Shown here: positions 21,457 to 29,499 of the stretch, in pieces
How positions within the stretch are numbered: the stretch's first letter is position 1
Layout: each line of letters begins with the position of its first letter
DNA from: Oscillatoriales cyanobacterium
Lineage (GTDB): Bacteria; Cyanobacteriota; Cyanobacteriia; Cyanobacteriales; Microcoleaceae
Assembly: GCA_004293365.1 (NCBI GenBank)
Contig: RDYN01000121.1
Location: 1 to 41,311 of the forward strand
Direction of reading: 5' to 3'
Length of the DNA stretch: 41,311 nt
Position numbers and translations under genes: made by a program
Notes under the pieces: model-generated
Database searches by the model: none
What the model was told of the DNA's origin: nothing
Seen by the model: the letters and a program-made list of their open reading frames with translations, nothing else

Positions 21457-23511
21457 CTACTTCTGAGTTTTCCTGTTTTTGAGCTTGAGGAATATGCCTA
21501 ATCCGGTGAGTGCTAATAGTGTTCCTAATTCAGTGGTAGGTTCGGGAACGGCTTCGGCTGGAAGGGCGTCATCGTCAGGGTTTATAGTTTTAGAGGCTAC
21601 GGAGTTGTTATCCTCTGAGGCTAATTCTGGGTCTTCCAGTAAGTCGCCGCTGATGCCTGCTAAATCAAGTTCATTTTCGTTACTGTCTGTTGATGATAAT
21701 TCTGGGTCTTCAAGTAAGTCGCCGCTGATATCTGCTAAATCAAGTTCATTTTCGTTACTGTCTGTTGATGATAATTCTGGGTCTTCCAGTAAGTCGCTGC
21801 TGATGTTTGCTAAATCAACTTGGTTTTCGTTACTGTCTGTTGATGATTGTTCTGAATCTGTAAGTAAATCGCTACTAGCGCTTGCTAAATCAATTTGATT
21901 TTCGCTGCTGTCTGTTGATGATTGTTCGGGGTCTTCGAGTAAGTTACCACTGATATTTGCTAAATCTGTCGCATCGTTATTAATTGATGAGTATCCAATA
22001 TTTTCGGATGAGTCTGAGTCAGTATTTGCTGCGGTATTATCGAGTGTTGTATCGGGAAGTGGCAACTCTGACTCTACATAGTCGGTAGCAAAAACTCTGT
22101 TGGCGTTGGCAGTGCGGTTTAGGGAACTGGGTTTGGGATTCGGTGATGGCGCTGCGCTAGGTTTTGACGTTGAGACAACAACGACAGTTGATGATGATGA
22201 TGATGATGATGATGTTGATGTTGATGTTGATGTTGATGTTGATGTTGATGTTGATGTTGATGATGTTGACCACGGTGCAGGTGTAGGCCAAGGTGATGAA
22301 GCCCAAGGCGCAGGCGTTGGCAAAGGTGTTGGAGTCCAAGGTGATGTGGTTGGCAAAGGTGTTGGAGTCCAAGGTGATGTGGTTGGCAAAGGTGTTGGAG
22401 TCCAAGGTGAGGGTGACGGTGCAGGCAACACTAATACTATTGGTGATGGCGTTGGTGATTGGGTTGATCGAGGTGTTGGTGATGGTGTTGGTCGAGGTGT
22501 GGGCGATGGTGTTGGTCGAGGTGTTGGTGATGGTGATGGTGATACTGCCACGCAACCGATGCCACCGCCACCGCTGCTGCTGTTGGCGACAAAGGTGCTA
22601 CCACTGTTTGTCAACATACTTGGCGGACAAAGAAGTGGATTTTCCGGTGTTTTAGTTGGTTTTGGAGCTGGAACTGGAGCTGGAACGGGAACGGGAACGG
22701 GTACTGGCTGTTTGCGACGACGAGTTACTTTGTTTTTCCAGCCCCACCGTATTCCGTTGTAAATCGTAACGTTCGTTTCCGTAATAGTTAGTTGGTTTTT
22801 ATCTGTTCTGCTGAATGTCTCTATACCAGCTAAGTAAGCTTCCGCAAACCAATAATGCTCGTTTAGGGGATCTTCTCTATAGCTTCTGTCTACCAATCTT
22901 TCGGTACTTCCTGGATAGAAAGGGGTGTGTTGACGACCTACATTGTCAAGGTATTTTGACACTTTATTATCATGTTGCTTCACATGAGCCGGGTGGTTAG
23001 TGTTTACCCACTGAATCCAACGAAGGTCTCGTGTTGTATCACCTCTACCTCGCAGGTAATTCAACTCAATCCCAGCTCCCACTCCGGTTGAAACAGGTGG
23101 ATTAGGTGTTGTTACATTTGGTAGGTTTGGATATTTACAATGAATCTTGAAAGTACAAGCATAATAGTTTAATACTTCTACATTTCCTCTTAAGTCTTTA
23201 TCCGCTTTAGTAAAATTCCAAATCTGTGTACGACTGGAATTATTATAAGTTGATATCCTATAAGCCTCTAACAGATTTTGCAAAGTTATCGTCCCGCCAC
23301 GTGGCATTTCTGTTATTTTATATGGCTCCAGTCTCGTGTTGATAGTTATTTCTTCATTCCCTTGCATATAAGTGACAGACTGAGTTGGAAGGTATAAATC
23401 TCGTGCTCCTTTTGCTGCAAAATTCAGGCTGAAACCCATAGCCTCTTGACTCGTGAATGCAACTAACAAGGGTGTTGCTAAAAACATTACGATCGTTTGT
23501 GTGGTCGCCAT
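21457..23511 (-). CDS. PEP-CTERM surface protein with Pro/Thr-rich and 25-residue repeats (paralog B)
   Basis: The 684-residue protein has the same plan as the paralog at 16581: signal peptide (TIVMFLATPLLVAFTSQEAMG), N-terminal domain with MPRGGTITL, LRWIQWVN, HYWFAEAYLAG and [20 protein letters not shown], a Pro/Thr region with SPWTPTPLPTT repeats, a pure Ser/Thr stretch, then ~25-residue acidic repeats and [18 protein letters not shown]. The N-terminal domains share only scattered identity, while the last ~80 residues are almost identical. The start is ATG at 23511 with GAGGA six bases upstream. It is the last gene of operon B; no O-antigen-ligase gene follows, unlike in operon A. Confidence 0.85.
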   Translation of the reverse strand: MATTQTIVMFLATPLLVAFTSQEAMGFSLNFAAKGARDLYLPTQSVTYMQGNEEITINTRLEPYKITEMPRGGTITLQNLLEAYRISTYNNSSRTQIWNFTKADKDLRGNVEVLNYYACTFKIHCKYPNLPNVTTPNPPVSTGVGAGIELNYLRGRGDTTRDLRWIQWVNTNHPAHVKQHDNKVSKYLDNVGRQHTPFYPGSTERLVDRSYREDPLNEHYWFAEAYLAGIETFSRTDKNQLTITETNVTIYNGIRWGWKNKVTRRRKQPVPVPVPVPAPVPAPKPTKTPENPLLCPPSMLTNSGSTFVANSSSGGGGIGCVAVSPSPSPTPRPTPSPTPRPTPSPTPRSTQSPTPSPIVLVLPAPSPSPWTPTPLPTTSPWTPTPLPTTSPWTPTPLPTPAPWASSPWPTPAPWSTSSTSTSTSTSTSTSTSTSSSSSSSSTVVVVSTSKPSAAPSPNPKPSSLNRTANANRVFATDYVESELPLPDTTLDNTAANTDSDSSENIGYSSINNDATDLANISGNLLEDPEQSSTDSSENQIDLASASSDLLTDSEQSSTDSNENQVDLANISSDLLEDPELSSTDSNENELDLADISGDLLEDPELSSTDSNENELDLAGISGDLLEDPELASEDNNSVASKTINPDDDALPAEAVPEPTTELGTLLALTGLGIFLKLKNRKTQK
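22188..22266. repeat. In-frame (GAT)n and (GTTGAT)n microsatellite
   Basis: About eight GAT trimers are followed by about seven GATGTT hexamers, encoding the pure Ser/Thr run of the PEP-CTERM protein B. Slippage would change length without breaking the frame. Paralog A has only a short equivalent near 17256-17300. Confidence 0.85.
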
Positions 23512-23583
23512 TATGTATCCTCAATCAGTTAGGTTTATACGAAGTGCTAATTATTAGGCGTAAATCCTTAATTAGATTCATTT

Positions 23584-24180
23584 TTACTTTGTGGTTACTG
23601 GTTTAACTATGCAAAACTCTATGAAAGGGGTAAATACTTGCCCTACCCATACCATTTTTAAGCACTGTTTATCTATTAACTCGTCATAGCTTTTTACTGC
23701 CCCATTCGTTACTTCATATTTGAATCTGATCGAATAATTCCCCGTAGATGGTAGATGGAATTTCCAATATTCGCGGTTGGTAAAAGGCATAAAAAGCATT
23801 AAATCTATATCCTGCTTTCTTTTTATTTTTGGATATCTTCGCTCCCAATAACACTGAGCGGTATGAGAAAAAGTTACAGACTTTCCCGGCATAGTTAAGT
23901 GAAGATCCGATTCGTGAGGTACTCCTACTCCATCTGCCTGATAACCAGGATTAATATTTTGACCATCTGATGTTATAATTTCTGGAACAAATTGGAAAAA
24001 ACAAAAATAATAGGGAGTTGAAGTATTGTTAGTGATCGAAAAACCTAACACTACAGATGTATGATCGTCTTGCGTAGTTCTTTTTATCGGGACAGTCCAC
24101 AGACGGTCTGACAGGATTGTTTCAAACCGGATTCCATCAACTTCAACGGCATTGTTGTCACTTGATTCTCCTATGTTCAT
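23584..24180 (-). CDS. Single-copy beta-rich domain protein (paralog B)
   Basis: This 198-residue protein consists of one copy of the domain seen twice in the 18708 and 24223 genes: NNAVEVDGIRFETIL at the start, FSITNNTSTPYYFCF in the middle, GNYSIRFKYEVTNG later, and VWVGQVFTPFIEFCIV at the end. There is no signal peptide. A near-perfect Shine-Dalgarno (AAGGAGG) lies nine bases before the ATG at 24180, the best in this operon. It is the third gene of operon B, before the PEP-CTERM gene. The function is unknown. Confidence 0.75.
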   Translation of the reverse strand: MNIGESSDNNAVEVDGIRFETILSDRLWTVPIKRTTQDDHTSVVLGFSITNNTSTPYYFCFFQFVPEIITSDGQNINPGYQADGVGVPHESDLHLTMPGKSVTFSHTAQCYWERRYPKIKRKQDIDLMLFMPFTNREYWKFHLPSTGNYSIRFKYEVTNGAVKSYDELIDKQCLKMVWVGQVFTPFIEFCIVKPVTTK

Positions 24181-24222
24181 GATGCTTGTCCTCCTTATTT
24201 ACCGATTCTAATAATTCGTCAT

Positions 24223-25500
24223 TCAAGACTGAGTTAAGCGGAATTCAACAAAGGGAGTATCCACCCACCCAGTCCAAACTTTTTCTATTGGTAGACTTTC
24301 AATCAACTCGCCAGCAAGATTTTTATTCGGTATGGTATCAATCGTATTTCCATACAGGAAGCGGAGATGATATATACCTGGCTTGAGTTGCTCAAAAGCG
24401 CAATAGCCACCATATCCGATAGAGACACCAAGCGAAAATTGGCTATGATTAGTCCAGAAAAGTCTGATATCTGGAAAAAATGTCAGACTTTTTCCAGGTG
24501 TGACTAACAGAAAGTCAAATTCTTCAGGCCCTCTGATCCAGTCATTACCATAGGCTCCCCTCTTCACCTCACCATCTGGCATTACCAAGTCAGGGTAAAA
24601 AGTGTCATAAAAGCTGAAGTAAAATGGGGTTGGTGTGTTGTTGGTAATCCGCATACCAATCTGTACAGATTGGTAGGAATTGTCATTCTTATTTGGCAGG
24701 GTTAACAATGGCTCCGGTATGAAAGTTTCAAAACGAATACCATCTACTTCCACTGCACTGTTATTCAATCCAACAGGTTGAAGTAGGCGAAAATTAGCTA
24801 AGGGAGTTGCCAACTGACTGCCAGTTACTTCTATTCCAATTTCTTGTCTAGTCTCAATAAAAGTGACTGGATCTGGGTATAATATCGTCCCAGTAGGGGT
24901 TTCATAAATGAATCGAATCTGATAGGCTCCGGGTCCCAAAGTATCAAAAGACCAAGATTTATCGAGGTCAATAGGGATTCCATCGTAAATTGGGTTATGT
25001 AATATCAGTTGCAGTGAATTTTGTTGCCAAAACAGTCTTCCCTCCAGAGAGGTGGATGTCTGCTCTCCGACCCCAACTAAGGAGCCATGATATTCCCCAC
25101 TCGCAACTTGTCTATTTATCGGTTCTCTTCGGTGCAGTGCTTGACCAGATGGCCCGAATATCTCTGGGATTAAAGCACCATAATGTAGGAAAGGAACAGG
25201 GGCTTGTGTATTATTGGTAAAGCGGAGAATAAAGCTCAATGGAGCAGTAGCACCGGGCTTGTTTTCGGGGATGGATAGTGCCGCATTTTCTGGCCATCTG
25301 ATTTCAAGTTGAAGGCTATTTTCTTTCAGTTGAAGGCTATTTTGTTGAAATTTATTGCTCCGCTTAGATTTTCTAGATGCCATGTTTGTTACCTTTTCAA
25401 CTTGTGAATTTTCATTGCCAACAGCTTGTATACTTCCATAGGTTACTACCAGGAGCGCCGCCATCACTAAAGCCAATAAAAACCGGAGAAAATACCTCAT
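24223..25500 (-). CDS. Membrane-anchored two-copy beta-rich domain protein (paralog B)
   Basis: The 425-residue protein begins with a transmembrane segment (FLRFLLALVMAALLVVTYGS) and a short basic/Gln-rich linker, then carries two domain copies (about 60-230 and 235-425). The first includes IPENKPGATAPLSFILRFTN and GAYQIRFIYET; the second starts NNSAVEVDGIRFETFI and ends VDTPFVEFRL. The N-terminal anchor implies that the domains are outside the cytoplasm. The ATG at 25500 with GAGAGGG just upstream is preferred to TTG at 25515. It follows the tail-anchored gene by 26 bases, indicating an operon. A decayed copy lies at 20024-20332. Confidence 0.78.
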   Translation of the reverse strand: MRYFLRFLLALVMAALLVVTYGSIQAVGNENSQVEKVTNMASRKSKRSNKFQQNSLQLKENSLQLEIRWPENAALSIPENKPGATAPLSFILRFTNNTQAPVPFLHYGALIPEIFGPSGQALHRREPINRQVASGEYHGSLVGVGEQTSTSLEGRLFWQQNSLQLILHNPIYDGIPIDLDKSWSFDTLGPGAYQIRFIYETPTGTILYPDPVTFIETRQEIGIEVTGSQLATPLANFRLLQPVGLNNSAVEVDGIRFETFIPEPLLTLPNKNDNSYQSVQIGMRITNNTPTPFYFSFYDTFYPDLVMPDGEVKRGAYGNDWIRGPEEFDFLLVTPGKSLTFFPDIRLFWTNHSQFSLGVSIGYGGYCAFEQLKPGIYHLRFLYGNTIDTIPNKNLAGELIESLPIEKVWTGWVDTPFVEFRLTQS

Positions 25501-25526
25501 CGCTCGCCCTCTCAACTACCCGACAA

Positions 25527-25964
25527 TCAGCGAACAAACCAAAACCACACCGCCGCACCAATTACCATCAGCCAAAACAATTTACCGCCAGTTCCACTCG
25601 ACTCTCCAGGCGACTTAATCAAAGTATATTTGTAATATCCCTTCATCGGCTGAGTATACTTCTGAATTGGTCTAGACATCGGCCAATCAAACACAGATTT
25701 CGATCGCTCGGACGGCCTCCGAACTCCACTGGGTGGAAAACCGTAGGATAGTTGTAGGCGCCAATGTTGCGGTAGGCTTTCTTGTTCGGCAATTTGCTTC
25801 TCCGTCAGCGGTACAAACTCCAACTTATACTCACCAGTCAGATGAGGTCTCATTATTTGATAGAAAAAACTGCTACGAAATTGCTCGTATTCGAGCTTTG
25901 AGGGGTGTCTGTAATTATATTTGTTGGAGCAATTTTTGTCAGTGTAGTGTTCTTGCCAGTTCAT
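25527..25964 (-). CDS. Tail-anchored protein, paralog B with lost Cys cluster
   Basis: The 145-residue protein aligns with the 20298 gene along its length (LQLSYGFPPSGVRRP, GYYKYTLIKSP, GGKLFWLMVIGAAVWFWF). At the N-terminus the zinc-ribbon pattern is eroded to CSNKYNYRHPSKLEYEQFRS, with one Cys left. The membrane tail is the best conserved part. The ATG at 25964 is preceded by AGGAAT. A 40-bp duplication places a second copy of this ribosome-binding site and ATG directly upstream. It is the first gene of operon B. Confidence 0.7.
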   Translation of the reverse strand: MNWQEHYTDKNCSNKYNYRHPSKLEYEQFRSSFFYQIMRPHLTGEYKLEFVPLTEKQIAEQESLPQHWRLQLSYGFPPSGVRRPSERSKSVFDWPMSRPIQKYTQPMKGYYKYTLIKSPGESSGTGGKLFWLMVIGAAVWFWFVR

Positions 25965-26004
25965 AATTATTCCTCGTATCAGTGTAGTGTTCTTGCCTGT
26001 TCAT
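25939..26004 (-). CDS. 21-codon overlapping upstream ORF created by a duplication
   Basis: The upstream copy of the duplicated start region opens with ATG at 26004 and reads MNRQEHYTDTRNNYELARTL plus one residue, then TGA. Because the repeat period is 40, it is out of frame with the real gene and overlaps its first ~25 bases. It has the same AGGAAT site as the true start, so it may compete for ribosomes. Expression is not shown. Confidence 0.4.
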   Translation of the reverse strand: MNRQEHYTDTRNNYELARTLH

Positions 26005-26016
26005 AATTATTCCTCG
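25939..26016. repeat. 40-bp direct duplication over the start codon of operon B
   Basis: The unit beginning TCAGTGTAGTGTTCTTGCC and containing GTTCATAATTATTCCTCG is present twice in tandem with one internal base difference. It includes the ribosome-binding site, start codon and first eight codons of the 25527-25964 gene. Confidence 0.9.
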
Positions 26017-26203
26017 TTGATGTCCCTGATAATGAACGAAGAGATTCATAGCGATGGGATAAGTCTAAGCGTAATTAAATAGATTGGCAATAGTTATAAA
26101 AAAAAAACTATCTTAAAAAATTTAACTAATAAATAAAACTTATAATAGTAAGTAACTCAGGCTTAATTTAAGTTGATAAAACATTGCAATCTACACAATA
26201 TGA

Positions 26204-26431
26204 GTATTTATATGTAGGTAGGGTAAAGTAGAGTTTACAGAATTTTTACAAGAGTGTCAGTTAACTTGACGGGCTTTTTAAAAGAGATTGTTGCCGCTCA
26301 TTATACATGGTATGCGGTTGACTATAAAATTGGTGATTCGACAGCCGCAAAAAATACAATTTCCTCTCGAACTTGGCTCAAGTGAGTCTAAGTGTTGTAT
26401 GTAAGTAGTTTTACTTAAGTGTGTCTTCACG
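26204..26431 (-). promoter_or_regulatory. Conserved upstream block of operon B
   Basis: This block is the near-identical counterpart of 20996-21227 and lies about 240 bases before the operon B start. The two long stretches free of differences are GAGTTTACAGAATTTTTACA and the part from ATTGGTGATTCGACAGCCGC to CTTAAGTGTGT. Between the block and the gene the two leaders are unrelated, apart from ~25 bases near the start. Confidence 0.65.
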
Positions 26432-26454
26432 CACGGCTTTGCACAATGCAAGCC

Positions 26455-26895
26455 GAAAGGTCGATCGCCCGTTTGGACAATTACTCGAAAGGTCGATCGC
26501 CCGTTTGGACAATTACTCGAAAGGTCGATCGCCCGTTTGGACAATTTCGTCAAAAGGTCGATCGCACGTTTGGACAATTACTCGAAAGGTCGATCGCCCG
26601 TTTGGACAATTTCGTCAAAAGGTCGATCGCACGTTTGGACAATTACTCGAAATGGCGATCGCACGTTTGGACAATTGACTCGAAAAGGTCGATCGCACGT
26701 TTGGACAATTACTCGAAAGGTCGATCGCACGTTTGGACAATTACTCGAAATGGCGATCGCACGTTTGGACAATTGACTCGAAAAGGTCGATCGCACTTGT
26801 TACAAAATTACTCAAAAGGTCGATCGCACGTTTAGACAATTGACTCGAAAAGGTCGATCGCACTTGTTGCAAAACTTACTCAAAAGGTCTATCTA
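26455..26895. repeat. 32-34-bp tandem repeat array (13 copies plus a decayed one)
   Basis: The unit AAAGGTCGATCGCACGTTTG continuing GACAATTACTCG is repeated about 13 times with variants (CCC/CAC after the HIP1 core; ATTACTCG, ATTTCGTC or ATTGACTCG junctions). There are no unique spacers. The array lies between operon B and the divergent histidine kinase gene. Several overlapping frames read through it but are repeat artefacts. Confidence 0.88.
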
Positions 26896-27060
26896 ATATT
26901 GTAGCCGATGCAGTAGAAAAACCGCTCCCCTCGCCCTCCGCAACCAGCAAGTGTCTCAGATCACAAGGTCGATCGATCGCCCTCACTGCCCAAAAACCTA
27001 AAAATATGTCAAATTAAGTAAAGGGTTATAAAATAACTCTTGCCATATCCGCAGACAGTT

Positions 27061-29274
27061 ATGACAACGAAACTAAGAACTACAGACACAGAAAAAATGG
27101 AGATAGACTTGCAGCAGTTGAGGGCAGACCAAGAACTGATACTCAACCAAGTAGACAATGCGATCGCTCTGTTCGACTCGTCTGACAGCTTAGTTTTGTT
27201 TAACAAAAAATTGGCCGAGACTTGGGCACTATCTCCAGAATGGCTCGCCACAAAGCCCAAGTGCGACTTGTTGTTTGCCGAAATTGTCGATCGCGGTTAC
27301 TTGTCGCTTCAGCAGTGGGAACAGTTTCAGCAAGCACTGCAAAAATCTCAGGATGAAAGTTTATCATTCTATTTCGAGCAATCCAATGCCGTTTGTTTGG
27401 AAGTATTCGCCACAATTACCAACAGCGGCGGGCGGCTGTTTACCTTTCGAGACGTTACCGTATACCAAAACTCCCAAGCTAGCTTGAACGCAGAAGTCAG
27501 GCGCCTGACATTTCTTTTAGGCTTAACTGAACGCCTGCAAAACTCTCACAGTTTGCAAGAAATAGGTCAGTTTGCCCTCAGCTATCTGGTAGAAGCAACG
27601 AATGCTGCTTTCGGAGATGTGAAAGTGATTAGCGGTAAGGGAAAAGATCGGCAAGCAGCGGCGATTTCAAACCAAGTTTCAACTCAATTTCTGGCTAGTT
27701 ACGGGGAACCAGTGGCCGCCGAAATGCAAGAATTGCTCGACAAAGGTATTCCCTACGGCACCGGTTTGCTGTGGGAAGTGGTGGAAACTGGTAAACCTTT
27801 GTTTGTCGATGATTATGCCGAACATCCCAATGCTGTGCCGCAATTTCGACATCCGGGAATCGGACAATTGGGCATTTTTCCGATCGCATCTACCGACGGC
27901 CAAATCATCGGAGTGCTGACGCTGGAGTCGCGCAACGTCAAAAAACTGCAAGCTTCCCTCCACCAAGAAGTGCTCACGGCTGCTTGTCGGACTCTGGGGG
28001 CCGCAATCGAGCGGGCTCAGACACAAGAAAACCTCCGCCAAGTTAACGAACAATTAGAGTATTCTTCTCAGTTAAAATCCGAGTTTTTAGCCTCGATGTC
28101 CCACGAATTGCGGACGCCTCTCAACAGCATTCTCGGCTTTTCTGACTTGCTGCTGCGCCAAACATCCGGACACTTGAGCGATCGACAAGTGAACTATGTA
28201 GAACTGATCGAAAAAAGCGGTCAGCACTTGTTGCAGCTAATCAACGATATTCTCGACCTTTCTAAAATTGAAGCGGGGAAAGTAGAACTAAATTTACTGC
28301 CGGTGCGCGTTCACGAACTCGCCACAGACTGTCTGAAAATGATTCAGCCGCGGGCAGATAAAAAGCGGATCGCTTTGTCTTTAGAACTCGACTACCGCCT
28401 TACTAAAGTTTTGCTCGACGAACGGCGAGTGCGACAAATTGTGATTAATTTACTTTCCAACGCTATCAAATTTACCCCCGAACGGGGACAAGTTAAACTC
28501 AGCGGGCGTCTGGCCTACGGCGGTGAAATGGAGGGCGACTACCGCCCCGATCGTTCTCCTGTAAATGCCAGCACTCCTTACTTTTGTTTGGAGGTGAAAG
28601 ACTCCGGTATTGGCATTCCTGAAGACCGCTGGCACTTGCTATTTCGACCTTTTCAACAGGTGGATTCTTCCCTGACTAGGCGCCACGAAGGTACTGGTTT
28701 GGGTTTGGCTTTGACTAAGCGTCTGGCGGAATTGCACGGGGGAACTGTTTCTTTTCAATCTGTTTGCGATCGCGGCAGTCTGTTCCGCGTTTGGCTGCCT
28801 TTGACTGAGATGCGTCAAGAATTGGGCAGCTTTGCTGCTTGTGCTTTGGATGCTAAGTTAGTTCCTGCTTCTGCGATCGCATTACCACTTGGCAGCAAGC
28901 GGATTCTGGTGGTGGAAGACCAACCTTTTAACCAAATGTTAATTTCAGAGGTGATGGAATTGGAGGGCTACGGGGTAGAGATTCTGGCGGATGGTTCGTC
29001 AATGCTCGATCGCATCCATGCCGCCTCTGCTGCGCCGGAATTGCTGCCAGATTTGATTTTGATGGACATTCAGTTACCCGATGTTGATGGGTTTGAGTTG
29101 ATGCGCCGAGTCAAAGCAAATCCTGTCTGGGAGTCGGTACCGATGATTGCGGTGACGGCGATGGCGATGGCTGGCGATTGCGATCGATGTTTGGAAGCTG
29201 GCGCTTCTGCTTATTTGAGCAAGCCGCTGGATCTAAATTTGGCGATCGCTACTGTCCGTTCTTTTCTCAACTAA
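27061..29274 (+). CDS. Hybrid sensor histidine kinase (PAS-like, GAF, HisKA, HATPase, REC)
   Basis: The 737-residue soluble kinase has a PAS-like N-terminal sensor (about 25-135, DNAIALFDSSDSLVLFNKKL), a GAF domain (about 150-310, without the bilin Cys-His motif), and a HisKA domain with phospho-accepting His348 (SMSHELRTPLNSILGFS). HATPase boxes follow (INLLSNAIKFTPERG; DSGIGIP; GTGLGLALTKRL), then a C-terminal receiver with Asp669 (LILMDIQLPDVDG). There are no membrane segments, so it senses a cytosolic signal. ATG at 27061 is chosen; a TTG at 27040 would add seven residues. The next gene, 225 bases on, is a REC-adenylate cyclase that could receive its phosphate. Confidence 0.92.
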   Translation: MTTKLRTTDTEKMEIDLQQLRADQELILNQVDNAIALFDSSDSLVLFNKKLAETWALSPEWLATKPKCDLLFAEIVDRGYLSLQQWEQFQQALQKSQDESLSFYFEQSNAVCLEVFATITNSGGRLFTFRDVTVYQNSQASLNAEVRRLTFLLGLTERLQNSHSLQEIGQFALSYLVEATNAAFGDVKVISGKGKDRQAAAISNQVSTQFLASYGEPVAAEMQELLDKGIPYGTGLLWEVVETGKPLFVDDYAEHPNAVPQFRHPGIGQLGIFPIASTDGQIIGVLTLESRNVKKLQASLHQEVLTAACRTLGAAIERAQTQENLRQVNEQLEYSSQLKSEFLASMSHELRTPLNSILGFSDLLLRQTSGHLSDRQVNYVELIEKSGQHLLQLINDILDLSKIEAGKVELNLLPVRVHELATDCLKMIQPRADKKRIALSLELDYRLTKVLLDERRVRQIVINLLSNAIKFTPERGQVKLSGRLAYGGEMEGDYRPDRSPVNASTPYFCLEVKDSGIGIPEDRWHLLFRPFQQVDSSLTRRHEGTGLGLALTKRLAELHGGTVSFQSVCDRGSLFRVWLPLTEMRQELGSFAACALDAKLVPASAIALPLGSKRILVVEDQPFNQMLISEVMELEGYGVEILADGSSMLDRIHAASAAPELLPDLILMDIQLPDVDGFELMRRVKANPVWESVPMIAVTAMAMAGDCDRCLEAGASAYLSKPLDLNLAIATVRSFLN

Positions 29275-29499
29275 CAATAATTATTTGCAGTTCCAGCAGT
29301 GCCATTTATTACAAGTTATAACTGAAAAGGTTAGACTCAATAGTAGATAAATGTCTGTAGGACTTGCGCGCACTTGCTTCAGAAACCCGGTTCTTGCCAA
29401 AATTATCGAGTTTAATAACGAGAAATATACGAATCTACTAGGTTTCGAGCTGCTCGCGCCAAAGTCCAGAGCTAAATTCAATGTATTATATCATATTCC

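Noticed and set aside
22100-22762. Long plus-strand frame opposite the PEP-CTERM gene B
   Set aside because: Its Gly/Val/Asp repeats are the mirror image of the Pro/Thr/Ser microsatellite coding on the other strand.
26419-26835. Overlapping frames reading RSIARLDNYSKGRSPVWTI-type repeats
   Set aside because: They are translations of the tandem array in several frames at once, with no start context; the array has no codon signature.
26455-26895. CRISPR-like array of ~32-bp repeats
   Set aside because: Units are directly adjacent with no unique spacers, and the unit centres on a HIP1-like CGATCG core; no cas genes are present. It is a tandem satellite.
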